Source: a virus
Length of the DNA stretch: 40,626 bases
Strand: one strand, 5' to 3'
IMG/VR virus record: IMGVR_UViG_3300047457_000081
Span: 1-40,626 of that record
Made by a program: the position numbers and the translations under genes. Position 1 is the stretch's first letter; the number at the start of each line of letters is the position of its first letter. This document shows, piece by piece, positions 17,917-25,820 of this stretch. Under the pieces are notes generated by a model, which worked only from the letters and a program-made list of their open reading frames with translations, was not told where the DNA came from and did no database searches.

Positions 17917-19683
17917 ATGACCACACGCCAATACTCATCCCGCTCTCAGCAGACTACGCTGACTGGTGCCATTACATCTGGCGCTACGTCTATGACTGTC
18001 GTATCTGGTACAGCACTGCTAGGCGGTGTAACAATCCCTGCTGGTCGCACCTTTACATTAGTAATTGATGTTGATACAGCGCTAGAAGAAATTGTAGATG
18101 CCACTGCGGTATCTACCAATACCTTTACAATCACTCGTGCTATAGATGGTTCTTCGGCGCAAGAACATTCTGCTGGTGCAGTTGTCCGACATATGGCAAT
18201 TGGTCGTGATTATCGTGATGCTAACTTACACGCAGAGGCTAGCGGTTCCTACAATGATGGTTCAGGTAGCGCCCACACAATGCACGGCATTGCTGCTGGC
18301 GAAGGTGACGTAGTAGGTACAGCAAAGACTCAGACGCTTACTAATAAAACACTTACCAGCCCAACTATTTCTAACCCTACAATTACTGGAACATCTGGTG
18401 TTGAAACTAGCATTGTATTTGAAGGCTCTACTGCAGATGCCTACGAGACTACCCTGACTGTAGTTGACCCAACACAGGACAACACAATCACCCTACCTAA
18501 CACAACAGGTACGGTAGTCATTGCAGATGCTACTCAAACCCTAACTAACAAGACTCTAACTAGCCCCACCATCTCAGGTAGTCCAGTCATAACTGGTCTA
18601 TCCAGCGCAGGTATGATTTCATCCTCTGCTACCCCTAAAGATTATGTAGATAGCATTCTAGGCTCAGCAACGGCTGCAGCAACCTCAGCAGCATCGGCTG
18701 CTACCAGTGCTGCCTCTGCCGCTACAAGTGCCTCTAGCGCGGCTACAAGCGCTTCTAACGCCCTCACTAGCGCCAACAGTGCATCTACCTCAGCCACAGC
18801 AGCAGCCACCTCTGCAGCCTCTGCAGCGACTTCTGCTACGGCAGCAGCAACTAGTGCTACTAGCGCAGCAGCCAGTGCTACTACGGCTGCTAACTCTGCT
18901 ACTGCTGCAGCCACATCGGCTACTTCGGCTGCTACTTCAGCCTCCTCTGCTTTAACTTCGGCTAACAGTGCTGCAACTTCTGCTGCATCTGCTGCAACCT
19001 CTGCCTCTACTATGGCAGCCAGCGTTGCCGCTGCTGCTACATCTGCTACCTCTGCTGCTGCTAGCGCAACTGCTGCAGCAACAAGTGCTGCTAGCGCAGC
19101 GACATCTGCATCATCTGCTCTGACCAGTGCTAACTCTGCTGCCACTTCTGCAGCGAGTGCTGCTGCTGCAGTCGCTGCATCCTTTGATGCTAAAGGGGAT
19201 TTACTGGTAGGTACAGGGGCAGGAGCCTTTGACCAACTCTCAGTAGCAGCAACTGCTGGCTATGTTCTAGCAGTCAACAGCGCAACAGCAACTGGACTTG
19301 AATGGCAGGCACCGAATCAAGGTGACATCACTGCAGTCAATGCTGGCACAGGACTTACAGGTGGTGGAACTGCTGGCTCTGTCACATTAAGCCTTGATAC
19401 TAGCGCAGTAATTCAACCAACAATCTTTGCCGCTAAAGGTGATATACTAGCCGCTAGCGCCAACGATACACCAGCAGTTCTAACAGTAGCATCAACGGAT
19501 GGATATGTTCTTACAGTATCTTCTGCAACAGCAACAGGACTTGCGTGGGCTGCAGCACCGTCAGGACTACCATCTCAGACTGGAAACTCAGGAAAGTATT
19601 TAACTACGAACGGAACAACTGCTTCGTGGGCATCAATCGTAACCGACCCAACACCGTCAGTATTTATGCTGATGGGCGCTTAA
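17917..19683 (+). CDS. Tail fibre protein with long Ala/Ser/Thr repeat
   Basis: A 588-residue fibre-type protein. Residues 1-130 form a beta N-terminal part that probably attaches to the tail. TQTLTNKTLTSPTIS occurs near 138 and again near 206, the phage fibre repeat type. Residues about 249-421 are almost only Ala, Ser and Thr in roughly seven-residue steps (ATSAASA-like), comparable to the stem of lambda side-tail fibres. Two copies of an AKGDLLVGTGAGAFDQL-like segment follow (near 424 and 506), then LTTNGTTASWASI and a short C-terminus. There is no receptor-binding head at the end, so neighbouring genes may supply it. The repeat also creates an empty antisense reading frame. Confidence 0.87.
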   Translation: MTTRQYSSRSQQTTLTGAITSGATSMTVVSGTALLGGVTIPAGRTFTLVIDVDTALEEIVDATAVSTNTFTITRAIDGSSAQEHSAGAVVRHMAIGRDYRDANLHAEASGSYNDGSGSAHTMHGIAAGEGDVVGTAKTQTLTNKTLTSPTISNPTITGTSGVETSIVFEGSTADAYETTLTVVDPTQDNTITLPNTTGTVVIADATQTLTNKTLTSPTISGSPVITGLSSAGMISSSATPKDYVDSILGSATAAATSAASAATSAASAATSASSAATSASNALTSANSASTSATAAATSAASAATSATAAATSATSAAASATTAANSATAAATSATSAATSASSALTSANSAATSAASAATSASTMAASVAAAATSATSAAASATAAATSAASAATSASSALTSANSAATSAASAAAAVAASFDAKGDLLVGTGAGAFDQLSVAATAGYVLAVNSATATGLEWQAPNQGDITAVNAGTGLTGGGTAGSVTLSLDTSAVIQPTIFAAKGDILAASANDTPAVLTVASTDGYVLTVSSATATGLAWAAAPSGLPSQTGNSGKYLTTNGTTASWASIVTDPTPSVFMLMGA

Positions 19684-19697
19684 AGGAGAAATAACTA

Positions 19698-20024
19698 ATG
19701 GCTAAAAAAGTCCTTGGGCAATCCAACCCATCAGCGACAACAGCAACAACCCTCTACACAGTTCCTTCTGCAAAGGAAGCGGTAGTATCTAGCATCTCAA
19801 TATGTAACCTAGCATCATCATCTGCTACATACCGTATCGCTATCCGCCCTGCTGGAGCAACTTTGGCTAACGTTCACTACCTAGCCTATGATGTAACTGT
19901 AGGTGCTGCTGATACCACCATCATCACAGTAGGTGTAACCCTTGCTACTACCGATGTCATCACTGTATACGCCTCTACCGCTAACTTGGTATTCCACGCA
20001 TACGGAGATGAGGCTTCGGTCTAA
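19698..20024 (+). CDS. Small beta-rich structural protein, 108 aa
   Basis: Starts AKKVLGQSNPSATTATTLYT and continues with alternating beta strands (VVSSISICNLASSSATYRIA; TDVITVYASTANLVFHAYG). This pattern is common in small phage tail or decoration proteins encoded next to fibres. AAGGAG precedes the ATG. The final A is shared with the next start (TAATG). It sits between the long fibre and the A-B-C gene array, so it may join them physically, which is inference. Confidence 0.7.
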   Translation: MAKKVLGQSNPSATTATTLYTVPSAKEAVVSSISICNLASSSATYRIAIRPAGATLANVHYLAYDVTVGAADTTIITVGVTLATTDVITVYASTANLVFHAYGDEASV

Positions 20025-20605
20025 TGTCCATCACTAGTGTCAAGTCTGGTGCGACAGGTATCAGCCTGGCACTAGACAACAACTTTATGGAGCCTATCGC
20101 TACTACCCTTGTGGGTAGTAGTGGGGTTAACACGGTTATCTTCAACGACATACCGCAGACCTATAAACATTTACAGTTAAGAGCCATAACTCAATCTAAT
20201 AGAGCAACATACTCTCGTGATGAATTTGTTATTAGATTTAATTCAGATGTTGGAAATAATTATTCTTGGCACTCAATTTATGGAAGCGGAACTTCTGCAA
20301 GCGCTCAACAAGAAACTAACATTAATCGTATTTTAGGTCAAGATTGCGTAGGCGCTAATGGTTGGTGGGGCAATGCTGTTATAGATATTCTTGACTATAC
20401 AAATACTAATAAAAATAAAACAGTTAGATTTCTTGCTGGATTAGACACTAATAATGCTGGTGCTAGTGGATTTAATGGAGCATTAGTTTTTACTTCTGGT
20501 AACTGGAGAAATACAGATTCAATTAATTCCATTAGCATTGTACCGACTCAAGGTTCTGCGTGGAATCAGTACTCACGCTTCTCACTATATGGTATAAAGG
20601 GGTAG
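20024..20605 (+). CDS. Array protein A1 (fibre-tip/receptor-binding candidate)
   Basis: First of nine related genes. Type A members have an N-terminal extension (here residues 1-30, starting SITSVKSGATGIS) and share IPQTYKHLQLR near 43-53, FNSDVGNNYSWHSIYGSG near 72-89, DILDYTNTNKNKT near 121-133 and a C-terminal LYGIKG. The fold is predicted to be all beta. No enzymatic residues are evident. It lies after the fibre and small structural genes, so a virion-surface role is likely. Type A copies recur at 21621 and 23212. Arg codons here are mostly AGA, unlike the capsid gene. Confidence 0.8.
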   Translation: MSITSVKSGATGISLALDNNFMEPIATTLVGSSGVNTVIFNDIPQTYKHLQLRAITQSNRATYSRDEFVIRFNSDVGNNYSWHSIYGSGTSASAQQETNINRILGQDCVGANGWWGNAVIDILDYTNTNKNKTVRFLAGLDTNNAGASGFNGALVFTSGNWRNTDSINSISIVPTQGSAWNQYSRFSLYGIKG

Positions 20606-20608
20606 ACA

Positions 20609-21118
20609 ATGGCTGCTAAGACAGGCACATATACTCTGATTGCTAGTAGTACTTTAAGTAGTACTTCTGCTACTGTTACATTCAGCAGTATTCCTGGAAC
20701 ATATACTGATTTACTATTAGTTGCAAGCGCAAAAGGCACTGGAACTGGAGATATAGCACTACGATTTAATGATGATAGTGCAACCAATTACTCTGCAACA
20801 CATTTATATGGAACTGGAAGTGCTGCTGGAAGTATAAGATATAGCGGTGATACTTTTGCAAGAATAGATTATTATGGTTATTTGGAAACAACTGACTTTA
20901 CCGTAAACCTTGCTAACATAATGGATTATGCAAACACAACAACATATAAAACCGTTTTATCTAGAGCAAGTCACGCGGCTAATGGAACAAATGCTGGAGT
21001 TTCTCTGTGGCGCAGCACATCTGCTATTACAAAAGTAGTAGTAATGATAACAAATTCATCACAATTTGTTTCAGGCTCCACATTCAAACTCTACGGCATA
21101 GAGGCAGGTAATCTCTAA
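20609..21118 (+). CDS. Array protein B1
   Basis: Type B member, 169 residues, without the N-terminal extension of type A. It begins AAKTGTYTLIASSTLSSTSA, then IPGTYTDLLLVASAKG near 29-44. The B hallmark NIMDYANTTTYKTVLSRAS follows, then LWRSTSAIT and STFKLYGIEAGNL. It starts 3 bases after A1 and overlaps C1 by TAATG. The B copies at 22210 and 23802 share SNTTTYKT and RSTSAIT. Likely an all-beta virion protein; it may co-assemble with A1 and C1. Confidence 0.8.
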   Translation: MAAKTGTYTLIASSTLSSTSATVTFSSIPGTYTDLLLVASAKGTGTGDIALRFNDDSATNYSATHLYGTGSAAGSIRYSGDTFARIDYYGYLETTDFTVNLANIMDYANTTTYKTVLSRASHAANGTNAGVSLWRSTSAITKVVVMITNSSQFVSGSTFKLYGIEAGNL

Positions 21119-21621
21119 TGGCGCTACAACTGTTTAAGATTGCATCTACCACTGTTGAGAGTCCACAGGCTACTGTTGAATTTACATCTATACCTTCTGG
21201 GTATACTGACCTTAAAATTGTATATTCTGGAAGAAATAACAGAGTAGATACAACAGACCATATTTTAATAGGATTTAATGGTGGAACAACATCTATAACA
21301 AATAGACAGTTGTATGGGTTTGCAACTTCGGTAGGCAGTATTACTTCCGTGCCCAGAAGCGTGGGTTATGTAAACTCAGCAAGTGCAACAACAAATACAT
21401 TTTCAAATGCTGAAGTGTATATTCCTAACTACACATCATCAAACTATAAATCTTATTCAGCAGATAATGTTGATGAGATGAATAATTCTGGAGATAATGG
21501 ATTATGGTTAACTGCTGGTTTATGGTCTAGTACATCTGCTATTACTTCAATTAGTTTAACAAGCAATATCGGTACTGCTTTTGTTGCCAACTCAACCTTC
21601 ACCCTATACGGAGTTCTATAA
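21118..21621 (+). CDS. Array protein C1
   Basis: Type C member, 167 residues. The C hallmark is YIPNYTSSNYKSYSADNVDE (near 101-120), followed by GLWSSTSAITSISLTSN and STFTLYGVL at the end. The N-terminus ALQLFKIASTTVESPQATVE leads into IPSGYTDLKIVYSGRNN. Coupled by TAATG on both sides. All four Arg codons are AGA. C copies at 22702 and 24308 share IPNYTSSN and the following S-x-D-x-V pattern. Confidence 0.8.
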   Translation: MALQLFKIASTTVESPQATVEFTSIPSGYTDLKIVYSGRNNRVDTTDHILIGFNGGTTSITNRQLYGFATSVGSITSVPRSVGYVNSASATTNTFSNAEVYIPNYTSSNYKSYSADNVDEMNNSGDNGLWLTAGLWSSTSAITSISLTSNIGTAFVANSTFTLYGVL

Positions 21622-22208
21622 TGGCTATTAGAAGTCTTAAGACTGGACAGTTTAGTAGGAGTGCGCTAGTCGGCAACCCCGTCATTATGCCTGGCTCCTA
21701 TGAATCTATTGCTAGCGTTAATGGAACTGGAAGTGCTACCTATGTAGAGTTTACTAACATTCCAAGCACATACACACATTTACAAATTAGAGGAATTATT
21801 CAACCAAATAATCCTTCTGGCGGTGGAGCAACATTTGCTTCAATGAGAATAAATGGCGATACAGGAACTAATTATACTCATCATTACTTACGAGGTGACG
21901 GCGCTTCTGTTACCGCTGTAGGTGGTGGTTCACAGAACTATGGTCTTGTGGCGCTTTCTACACAAGGCAATGCAACAAATGTTTTTACTGGCTTTGTAAT
22001 GGATATTCTAGACTATGCAAATACAAATAAATATAAAACCGTTCGTACATTGGGTGGATACGATAACAATGGTTCAGGAAATGTTGCTTTAATATCTTGC
22101 CTGTGGTTAAGTACAAATGCAATTACATCAGTAAGAATATTTGCTAACGATGGATTAAATTTAAATGTGAGTGCAAATGCTAAATTCGCACTATATGGGG
22201 TGAACTAA
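21621..22208 (+). CDS. Array protein A2
   Basis: Second type A gene, 195 residues, which starts the second cassette about 1,597 bases after A1. The N-terminal extension (AIRSLKTGQFSRSALVGNP) resembles that of A1 and A3. IPSTYTHLQIRGI lies near 48-60, MRINGDTGTNYTHHYLRGDG follows, then DILDYANTNKYKTVRTLGGY and FALYGVN at the end. Its start overlaps the C1 stop (TAATG). Probable trimeric-type beta protein on the virion surface; role inferred from the neighbourhood. Confidence 0.8.
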   Translation: MAIRSLKTGQFSRSALVGNPVIMPGSYESIASVNGTGSATYVEFTNIPSTYTHLQIRGIIQPNNPSGGGATFASMRINGDTGTNYTHHYLRGDGASVTAVGGGSQNYGLVALSTQGNATNVFTGFVMDILDYANTNKYKTVRTLGGYDNNGSGNVALISCLWLSTNAITSVRIFANDGLNLNVSANAKFALYGVN

Positions 22209-22209
22209 T

Positions 22210-22698
22210 ATGCCAGCAGGAAAAACATATACACCGCTTGCTACTACTACTCTGAGCAGTGCTGCTGCTTCTGTCACATTCTCTAGCATCAGTGGTAGTT
22301 ATACTGATTTGGTTTTGGTTGTATCAGGAGTTACAAGTTCTGGAACGGAAGCAGTAGCAGTTCAATGCAATAGTGATACAGGTTCAAATTATTCTAGAAC
22401 TGTTTTATTGGGTAATGGGTCAACTGCAAGTAGTACGAGAGCAACTAACCAAACAAGTTCGGGGTTGGGTGTTTTAGATTCCGCAACACAAGGTAATACT
22501 ATTTATCATTTTATGAATTATTCAAACACCACAACATATAAAACATTTATTGCTAGAGGTAATGTTTCTAGCGAACAAGCAAGAGTGGCTGTTGGCTTAT
22601 GGCGTTCCACTTCGGCGATTACTTCTATTACCGCTTTAGTGACAACCTCTTTTGCAATCGGTACAACCTTTACCCTCTACGGAATATTGGCGGCATAG
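22210..22698 (+). CDS. Array protein B2
   Basis: Second type B gene, 162 residues, one base after A2. It begins PAGKTYTPLATTTLSSAAAS, then SYTDLVLVVSGV, CNSDTGSNYSRTVLLGNGS, the B hallmark NYSNTTTYKTFIARG, LWRSTSAITSITALVTTSF and TTFTLYGILAA. Four of its five Arg codons are AGA. The middle third differs most from B1 and B3, whereas both ends are alike, suggesting diversification of a central loop region. Confidence 0.8.
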   Translation: MPAGKTYTPLATTTLSSAAASVTFSSISGSYTDLVLVVSGVTSSGTEAVAVQCNSDTGSNYSRTVLLGNGSTASSTRATNQTSSGLGVLDSATQGNTIYHFMNYSNTTTYKTFIARGNVSSEQARVAVGLWRSTSAITSITALVTTSFAIGTTFTLYGILAA

Positions 22699-22701
22699 AC
22701 A

Positions 22702-23211
22702 ATGGCTTACACATACAGCAAGATAGCAACCTACACTGTTGGTAGTGGTGGTGTGGCAAGTATATCATTTTTAAATATACCTCAAACATATACTGATTTA
22801 ATTGTGTCAATCTCTGCTCGTTCTACTTTTTCTGATAATGGTGTCAGTTTAAGAACTTCATTTAACAATGACACAGGCAATATAACTGTACGAGAATTGC
22901 GAGGCAGCGGAAGCGCGGCTGCTAGTTATAGTATTACTTACGGACAGACAGGTTATTTAACTGCTGGTTTGGATACTGCTAATACTTTTGGTTCAGCATC
23001 TATTTATATACCAAACTACACCTCATCAAATTATAAATCTTCATCTGCTGATGTCGTCTCTGAGAACAATGCTACTGCAGCCTGGGCTGTTTTATCTGCT
23101 CGCTTATGGTCATCAACTTCTCCAATTACAACAATTACTCTTGCACCTGCTGATGGCAACTGGGCACAGTATTCATCAGCACACCTATACGGCATAAAGG
23201 CGGAACTATAG
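22702..23211 (+). CDS. Array protein C2
   Basis: Second type C gene, 169 residues. It begins AYTYSKIATYTVGSGGVASI, then IPQTYTDLIVSISARS, the C hallmark YIPNYTSSNYKSSSADVVSE, then LWSSTSPITTITLAP and AHLYGIKAEL. Arg codons are mixed (CGT, CGA, CGC, AGA), so this copy is closer to the genome norm than C1. It stops directly before A3. Confidence 0.8.
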   Translation: MAYTYSKIATYTVGSGGVASISFLNIPQTYTDLIVSISARSTFSDNGVSLRTSFNNDTGNITVRELRGSGSAAASYSITYGQTGYLTAGLDTANTFGSASIYIPNYTSSNYKSSSADVVSENNATAAWAVLSARLWSSTSPITTITLAPADGNWAQYSSAHLYGIKAEL

Positions 23212-23802
23212 ATGGCTTCTATCAGTCTTAAGTATAAGAGCAAGCAGGGTAGCCTGACTGCTCCTGGTGATGTAGACCCTGGCGCTATGATTCCTATTGC
23301 TACTACTACGCTAAGTACGGCTACTGCTACTGTTACCTTTAGTTCTATACCTCAAGAGTATGAACACTTACAAATAAGAATGATAACTAGAAGTACAAAT
23401 ACAGCATCAACTGGTGGAGATTGGGTCTTTATAAGATTTAATGGTGATACTGGGTCAAACTATACTTGGCATAGATTATACGGTAGCGGGGCTAGCGGTT
23501 CTGCAGATGCGGCAACATCTCAAACAAGCACAAGAGTTGGAGTTAGTCCAAGAGACGGAACTACTGCTAGTGCTTATGGTGCTGGAGTTTGTGATATTTT
23601 AGATTATACAAATACTAATAAATATACAACTCAGAGAAGTCTTGTAGGAAATGATAGAAATGGTTCTGGAGAAATTGTATTATATTCTGGATTATGGCTT
23701 AATACAAATGCAATTACAACCATAACGCTTTTGCCAGAACAAGATAATTTTAAGCAATACTCATCCTTTGCCCTATACGGCATCAAGAGAGCAGGTGCAT
23801 AA
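23212..23802 (+). CDS. Array protein A3
   Basis: Third type A gene, 196 residues, 1,591 bases after A2. The N-terminal extension starts ASISLKYKSKQGSLTAPGD. Then IPQEYEHLQIRMITRS, RFNGDTGSNYTWHRLYGSG, DILDYTNTNKYTTQRSLVGN and FALYGIKRAGA. All nine Arg codons are AGA, whereas the capsid gene uses only CGT/CGC, a clear sign of different origin or selection. Coupled to B3 by TAATG. Confidence 0.8.
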   Translation: MASISLKYKSKQGSLTAPGDVDPGAMIPIATTTLSTATATVTFSSIPQEYEHLQIRMITRSTNTASTGGDWVFIRFNGDTGSNYTWHRLYGSGASGSADAATSQTSTRVGVSPRDGTTASAYGAGVCDILDYTNTNKYTTQRSLVGNDRNGSGEIVLYSGLWLNTNAITTITLLPEQDNFKQYSSFALYGIKRAGA

Positions 23803-24305
23803 TGCCATTACCCTCAACGATGATTCCTATTGCTACTAATACTCTGGGTAGTGCAACGGCATCTGTGACATTTAGTAATTTGCCACAGACTTATACCGAT
23901 TTAATATTAGTAACTAATCTAAAATCAGCAGTAGCAAAAGACCTTCTTTATAGAATAAACAGCGATTCGGGAACTAATTATTCTTGTAGAGCGCTTAGTG
24001 GAACTGGAACAACTGTGTCCAGTGATAGCACTACATCAAGCAGTTATGGTTATCTTGATATGTATGGCTACATTGAACCAGGTGACGGGCAAATGGCAAT
24101 ATCGCAATGGAATAATTATTCTAATACAACAACATATAAAACTGTTATTAGTAGAGCATCAAATAGTGCTAATGGTGTGACTATGGTAGTTGATATGTGG
24201 AGAAGTACATCCGCAATAACATCAATTACTTTATATGCAGGAACTGTTGGAACTAATTTTTCCTCTGGTTCAACTTTTACCATCTACGGCGTAAAGGCAG
24301 CGTAA
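23802..24305 (+). CDS. Array protein B3
   Basis: Third type B gene, 167 residues. It begins PLPSTMIPIATNTLGSATAS, then LPQTYTDLILVTNLKS, RINSDSGTNYSCRALSGTG, the B hallmark NYSNTTTYKTVISRASNSAN, MWRSTSAITSITLYAGTV and STFTIYGVKAA. All four Arg codons are AGA. Its SRAS-x-x-AN stretch is closest to B1, while the short N-terminus resembles C3. Confidence 0.8.
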   Translation: MPLPSTMIPIATNTLGSATASVTFSNLPQTYTDLILVTNLKSAVAKDLLYRINSDSGTNYSCRALSGTGTTVSSDSTTSSSYGYLDMYGYIEPGDGQMAISQWNNYSNTTTYKTVISRASNSANGVTMVVDMWRSTSAITSITLYAGTVGTNFSSGSTFTIYGVKAA

Positions 24306-24307
24306 CT

Positions 24308-24835
24308 ATGGCTAATATGATTCCTATATCCACAGTCACCGTAGGTAGTGGCGGGGCTAGCACAATTGAGTTCAATAATATCCCACAAATATATACCGAT
24401 TTATTGATAGTATGTTCAGCAAGAAATGCTTCAAGTAACGGCATAGATATGGGTATGAGGTTTAATGGAAATTCAGGAACTAATTATTCGTATCGTTCGT
24501 TGTACGGTAGCGGCTCTACCGTGTCATCTGGTTCTGCTTCAAGTGAAACTTTATTTACCCGTGCTGGGTTGAACTCTGGGTCAAGTTATACAGCAAGCAC
24601 TTTTGGAAATATGAGATATTATATTCCTAACTATACTTCATCTAACATTAAAAGTATTAGCGTAGATGGTGTCAATGAACAGAATTCAAGCACTGCATAT
24701 GCTCAACTCATTGCTGGTTCGTGGGGTCAAACATCGCCAATTAGTTCAGTAACACTTTATGTAAATTCAGCAAATACATCAGACAACTTCGCCCAATATT
24801 CTTCGGCTACCCTCTACGGTATCCGCAAGTACTAA
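24308..24835 (+). CDS. Array protein C3
   Basis: Third type C gene and the last of the array, 175 residues. It begins ANMIPISTVTVGSGGASTIE, then IPQIYTDLLIVCSARNASS, RFNGNSGTNYSYRSLYGSGS, the C hallmark YIPNYTSSNIKSISVDGVNE, then WGQTSPISSVTLYVNS and ATLYGIRKY. The array ends here; a differently composed fibre-associated gene follows after 15 bases. Confidence 0.8.
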   Translation: MANMIPISTVTVGSGGASTIEFNNIPQIYTDLLIVCSARNASSNGIDMGMRFNGNSGTNYSYRSLYGSGSTVSSGSASSETLFTRAGLNSGSSYTASTFGNMRYYIPNYTSSNIKSISVDGVNEQNSSTAYAQLIAGSWGQTSPISSVTLYVNSANTSDNFAQYSSATLYGIRKY

Positions 24836-24850
24836 CCCGAAAGGAAAGCA

Positions 24851-25078
24851 ATGACAGACACAAAAATCGTAGTTGACTGCACAACAGGGGAAACCCAGGT
24901 CGTCACTCTTACTGCCGAAGAAATCGCGCAGCGTGAGGCAGATGCCCAAGCCTTTGCAGCAGCAGAGGCAGAACGCCTTGCAGCAGAAGAAGCCAAGGCA
25001 CAAGCCAAGGCATCAGCCGAGGCTAAACTTGCAGCACTTGGTTTGACTGCTGACGAAATCGCAGCACTGGCTAAGTAG
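24851..25078 (+). CDS. Fibre-associated small helical protein (possible chaperone), 75 aa
   Basis: Residues 1-22 are beta-like (TDTKIVVDCTTGETQVVTLT). The rest is an Ala/Glu/Lys-rich helix with repeated AxAEAxxLAAEEAKA steps, ending AALGLTADEIAALAK. The C-terminal LGLTADEIAAL pattern is frequent in small tail proteins and fibre-assembly chaperones. AAAGGAAAG precedes the ATG. Placed right after the array, it may help fold or join those proteins; this is inference. Confidence 0.65.
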   Translation: MTDTKIVVDCTTGETQVVTLTAEEIAQREADAQAFAAAEAERLAAEEAKAQAKASAEAKLAALGLTADEIAALAK

Positions 25079-25094
25079 ATAAAGCGAGGGGACA

Positions 25095-25820
25095 ATGATA
25101 CAAAAGAATGAAACTGTAGCAATCGGCTGGTGTGACAATGGCACAACTGATGGCAAATTCACTGAAGGTCTAATGACCGCAGTACTTGCTGGTGGTGCCA
25201 ACGGTATGCCTATTCACACCAGTATCCGAGTCCAAGGTAATCAGATTGGCAGACAACGCCAAGTACTCTTTGACCATTGGGCAGATAAGATTAAGACTGA
25301 CTGGATACTCTGGGTAGATTCAGACATAGTCCTTAGCCTAGATGCTATGGCTAAACTGTGGAAGACAGCAGACAAGATAGCCAAGCCTGTTGTATCAGGT
25401 GTCTATTTCATCTCTAAGGAGAATGAGGGTAGCCTGATGAAACCATTTCCAGTCTTGTTCAACGATGTATCTGAATATCAGATTCAGTATATACACCCAC
25501 TGCCAGACAATGAAGTTATTAAGATAGATAACGCTGGCTTTGGATTTGTATTGATGCATAAATCTGTAGTGCCAAAACTACGGGAAGCACACCCTGGCAA
25601 GGGTATGTTTGTAGAGACTGGCGATGGGGATGATGACCATTTTATTGGTGAGGATATCATTTTCTTCCGCCGTATGAAGGCGGCTGGCATACCACTACAC
25701 GCACATACTGGTGCTTTAGTTAAACATATTAAACGCTTTAGTCTTGACTATGACTACTATGCATTGTATTGGTCTAATCAACATTTAAAAGAGAAACTTA
25801 AAGAACAGCAAGGAGAGTAA
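25095..25820 (+). CDS. Glycosyltransferase, GT-A/GT2-like
   Basis: A 241-residue enzyme-like protein with the GT-A signature WILWVDSDIV near 70-79, whose DSD (75-77) would bind metal and the nucleotide-sugar. GNQIGRQRQVLFDHW near 48-62 matches the region after the donor site in phage GT2-like enzymes, and GEDIIFFRRMKAAGIPLHAH near 182-201 supplies the ED acceptor-side motif and a His. It transfers an unknown sugar to an unknown acceptor. Its place between tail genes suggests it modifies virion proteins or host surface glycans. AGCGAGGGGAC precedes the ATG. Confidence 0.82.
   Translation: MIQKNETVAIGWCDNGTTDGKFTEGLMTAVLAGGANGMPIHTSIRVQGNQIGRQRQVLFDHWADKIKTDWILWVDSDIVLSLDAMAKLWKTADKIAKPVVSGVYFISKENEGSLMKPFPVLFNDVSEYQIQYIHPLPDNEVIKIDNAGFGFVLMHKSVVPKLREAHPGKGMFVETGDGDDDHFIGEDIIFFRRMKAAGIPLHAHTGALVKHIKRFSLDYDYYALYWSNQHLKEKLKEQQGE

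Noticed and set aside
18642-19145. Long antisense frame (167 codons) opposite the fibre gene
   Set aside because: It mirrors the Ala/Ser/Thr repeat, giving only Ala/Val/Glu low-complexity sequence without a ribosome site.
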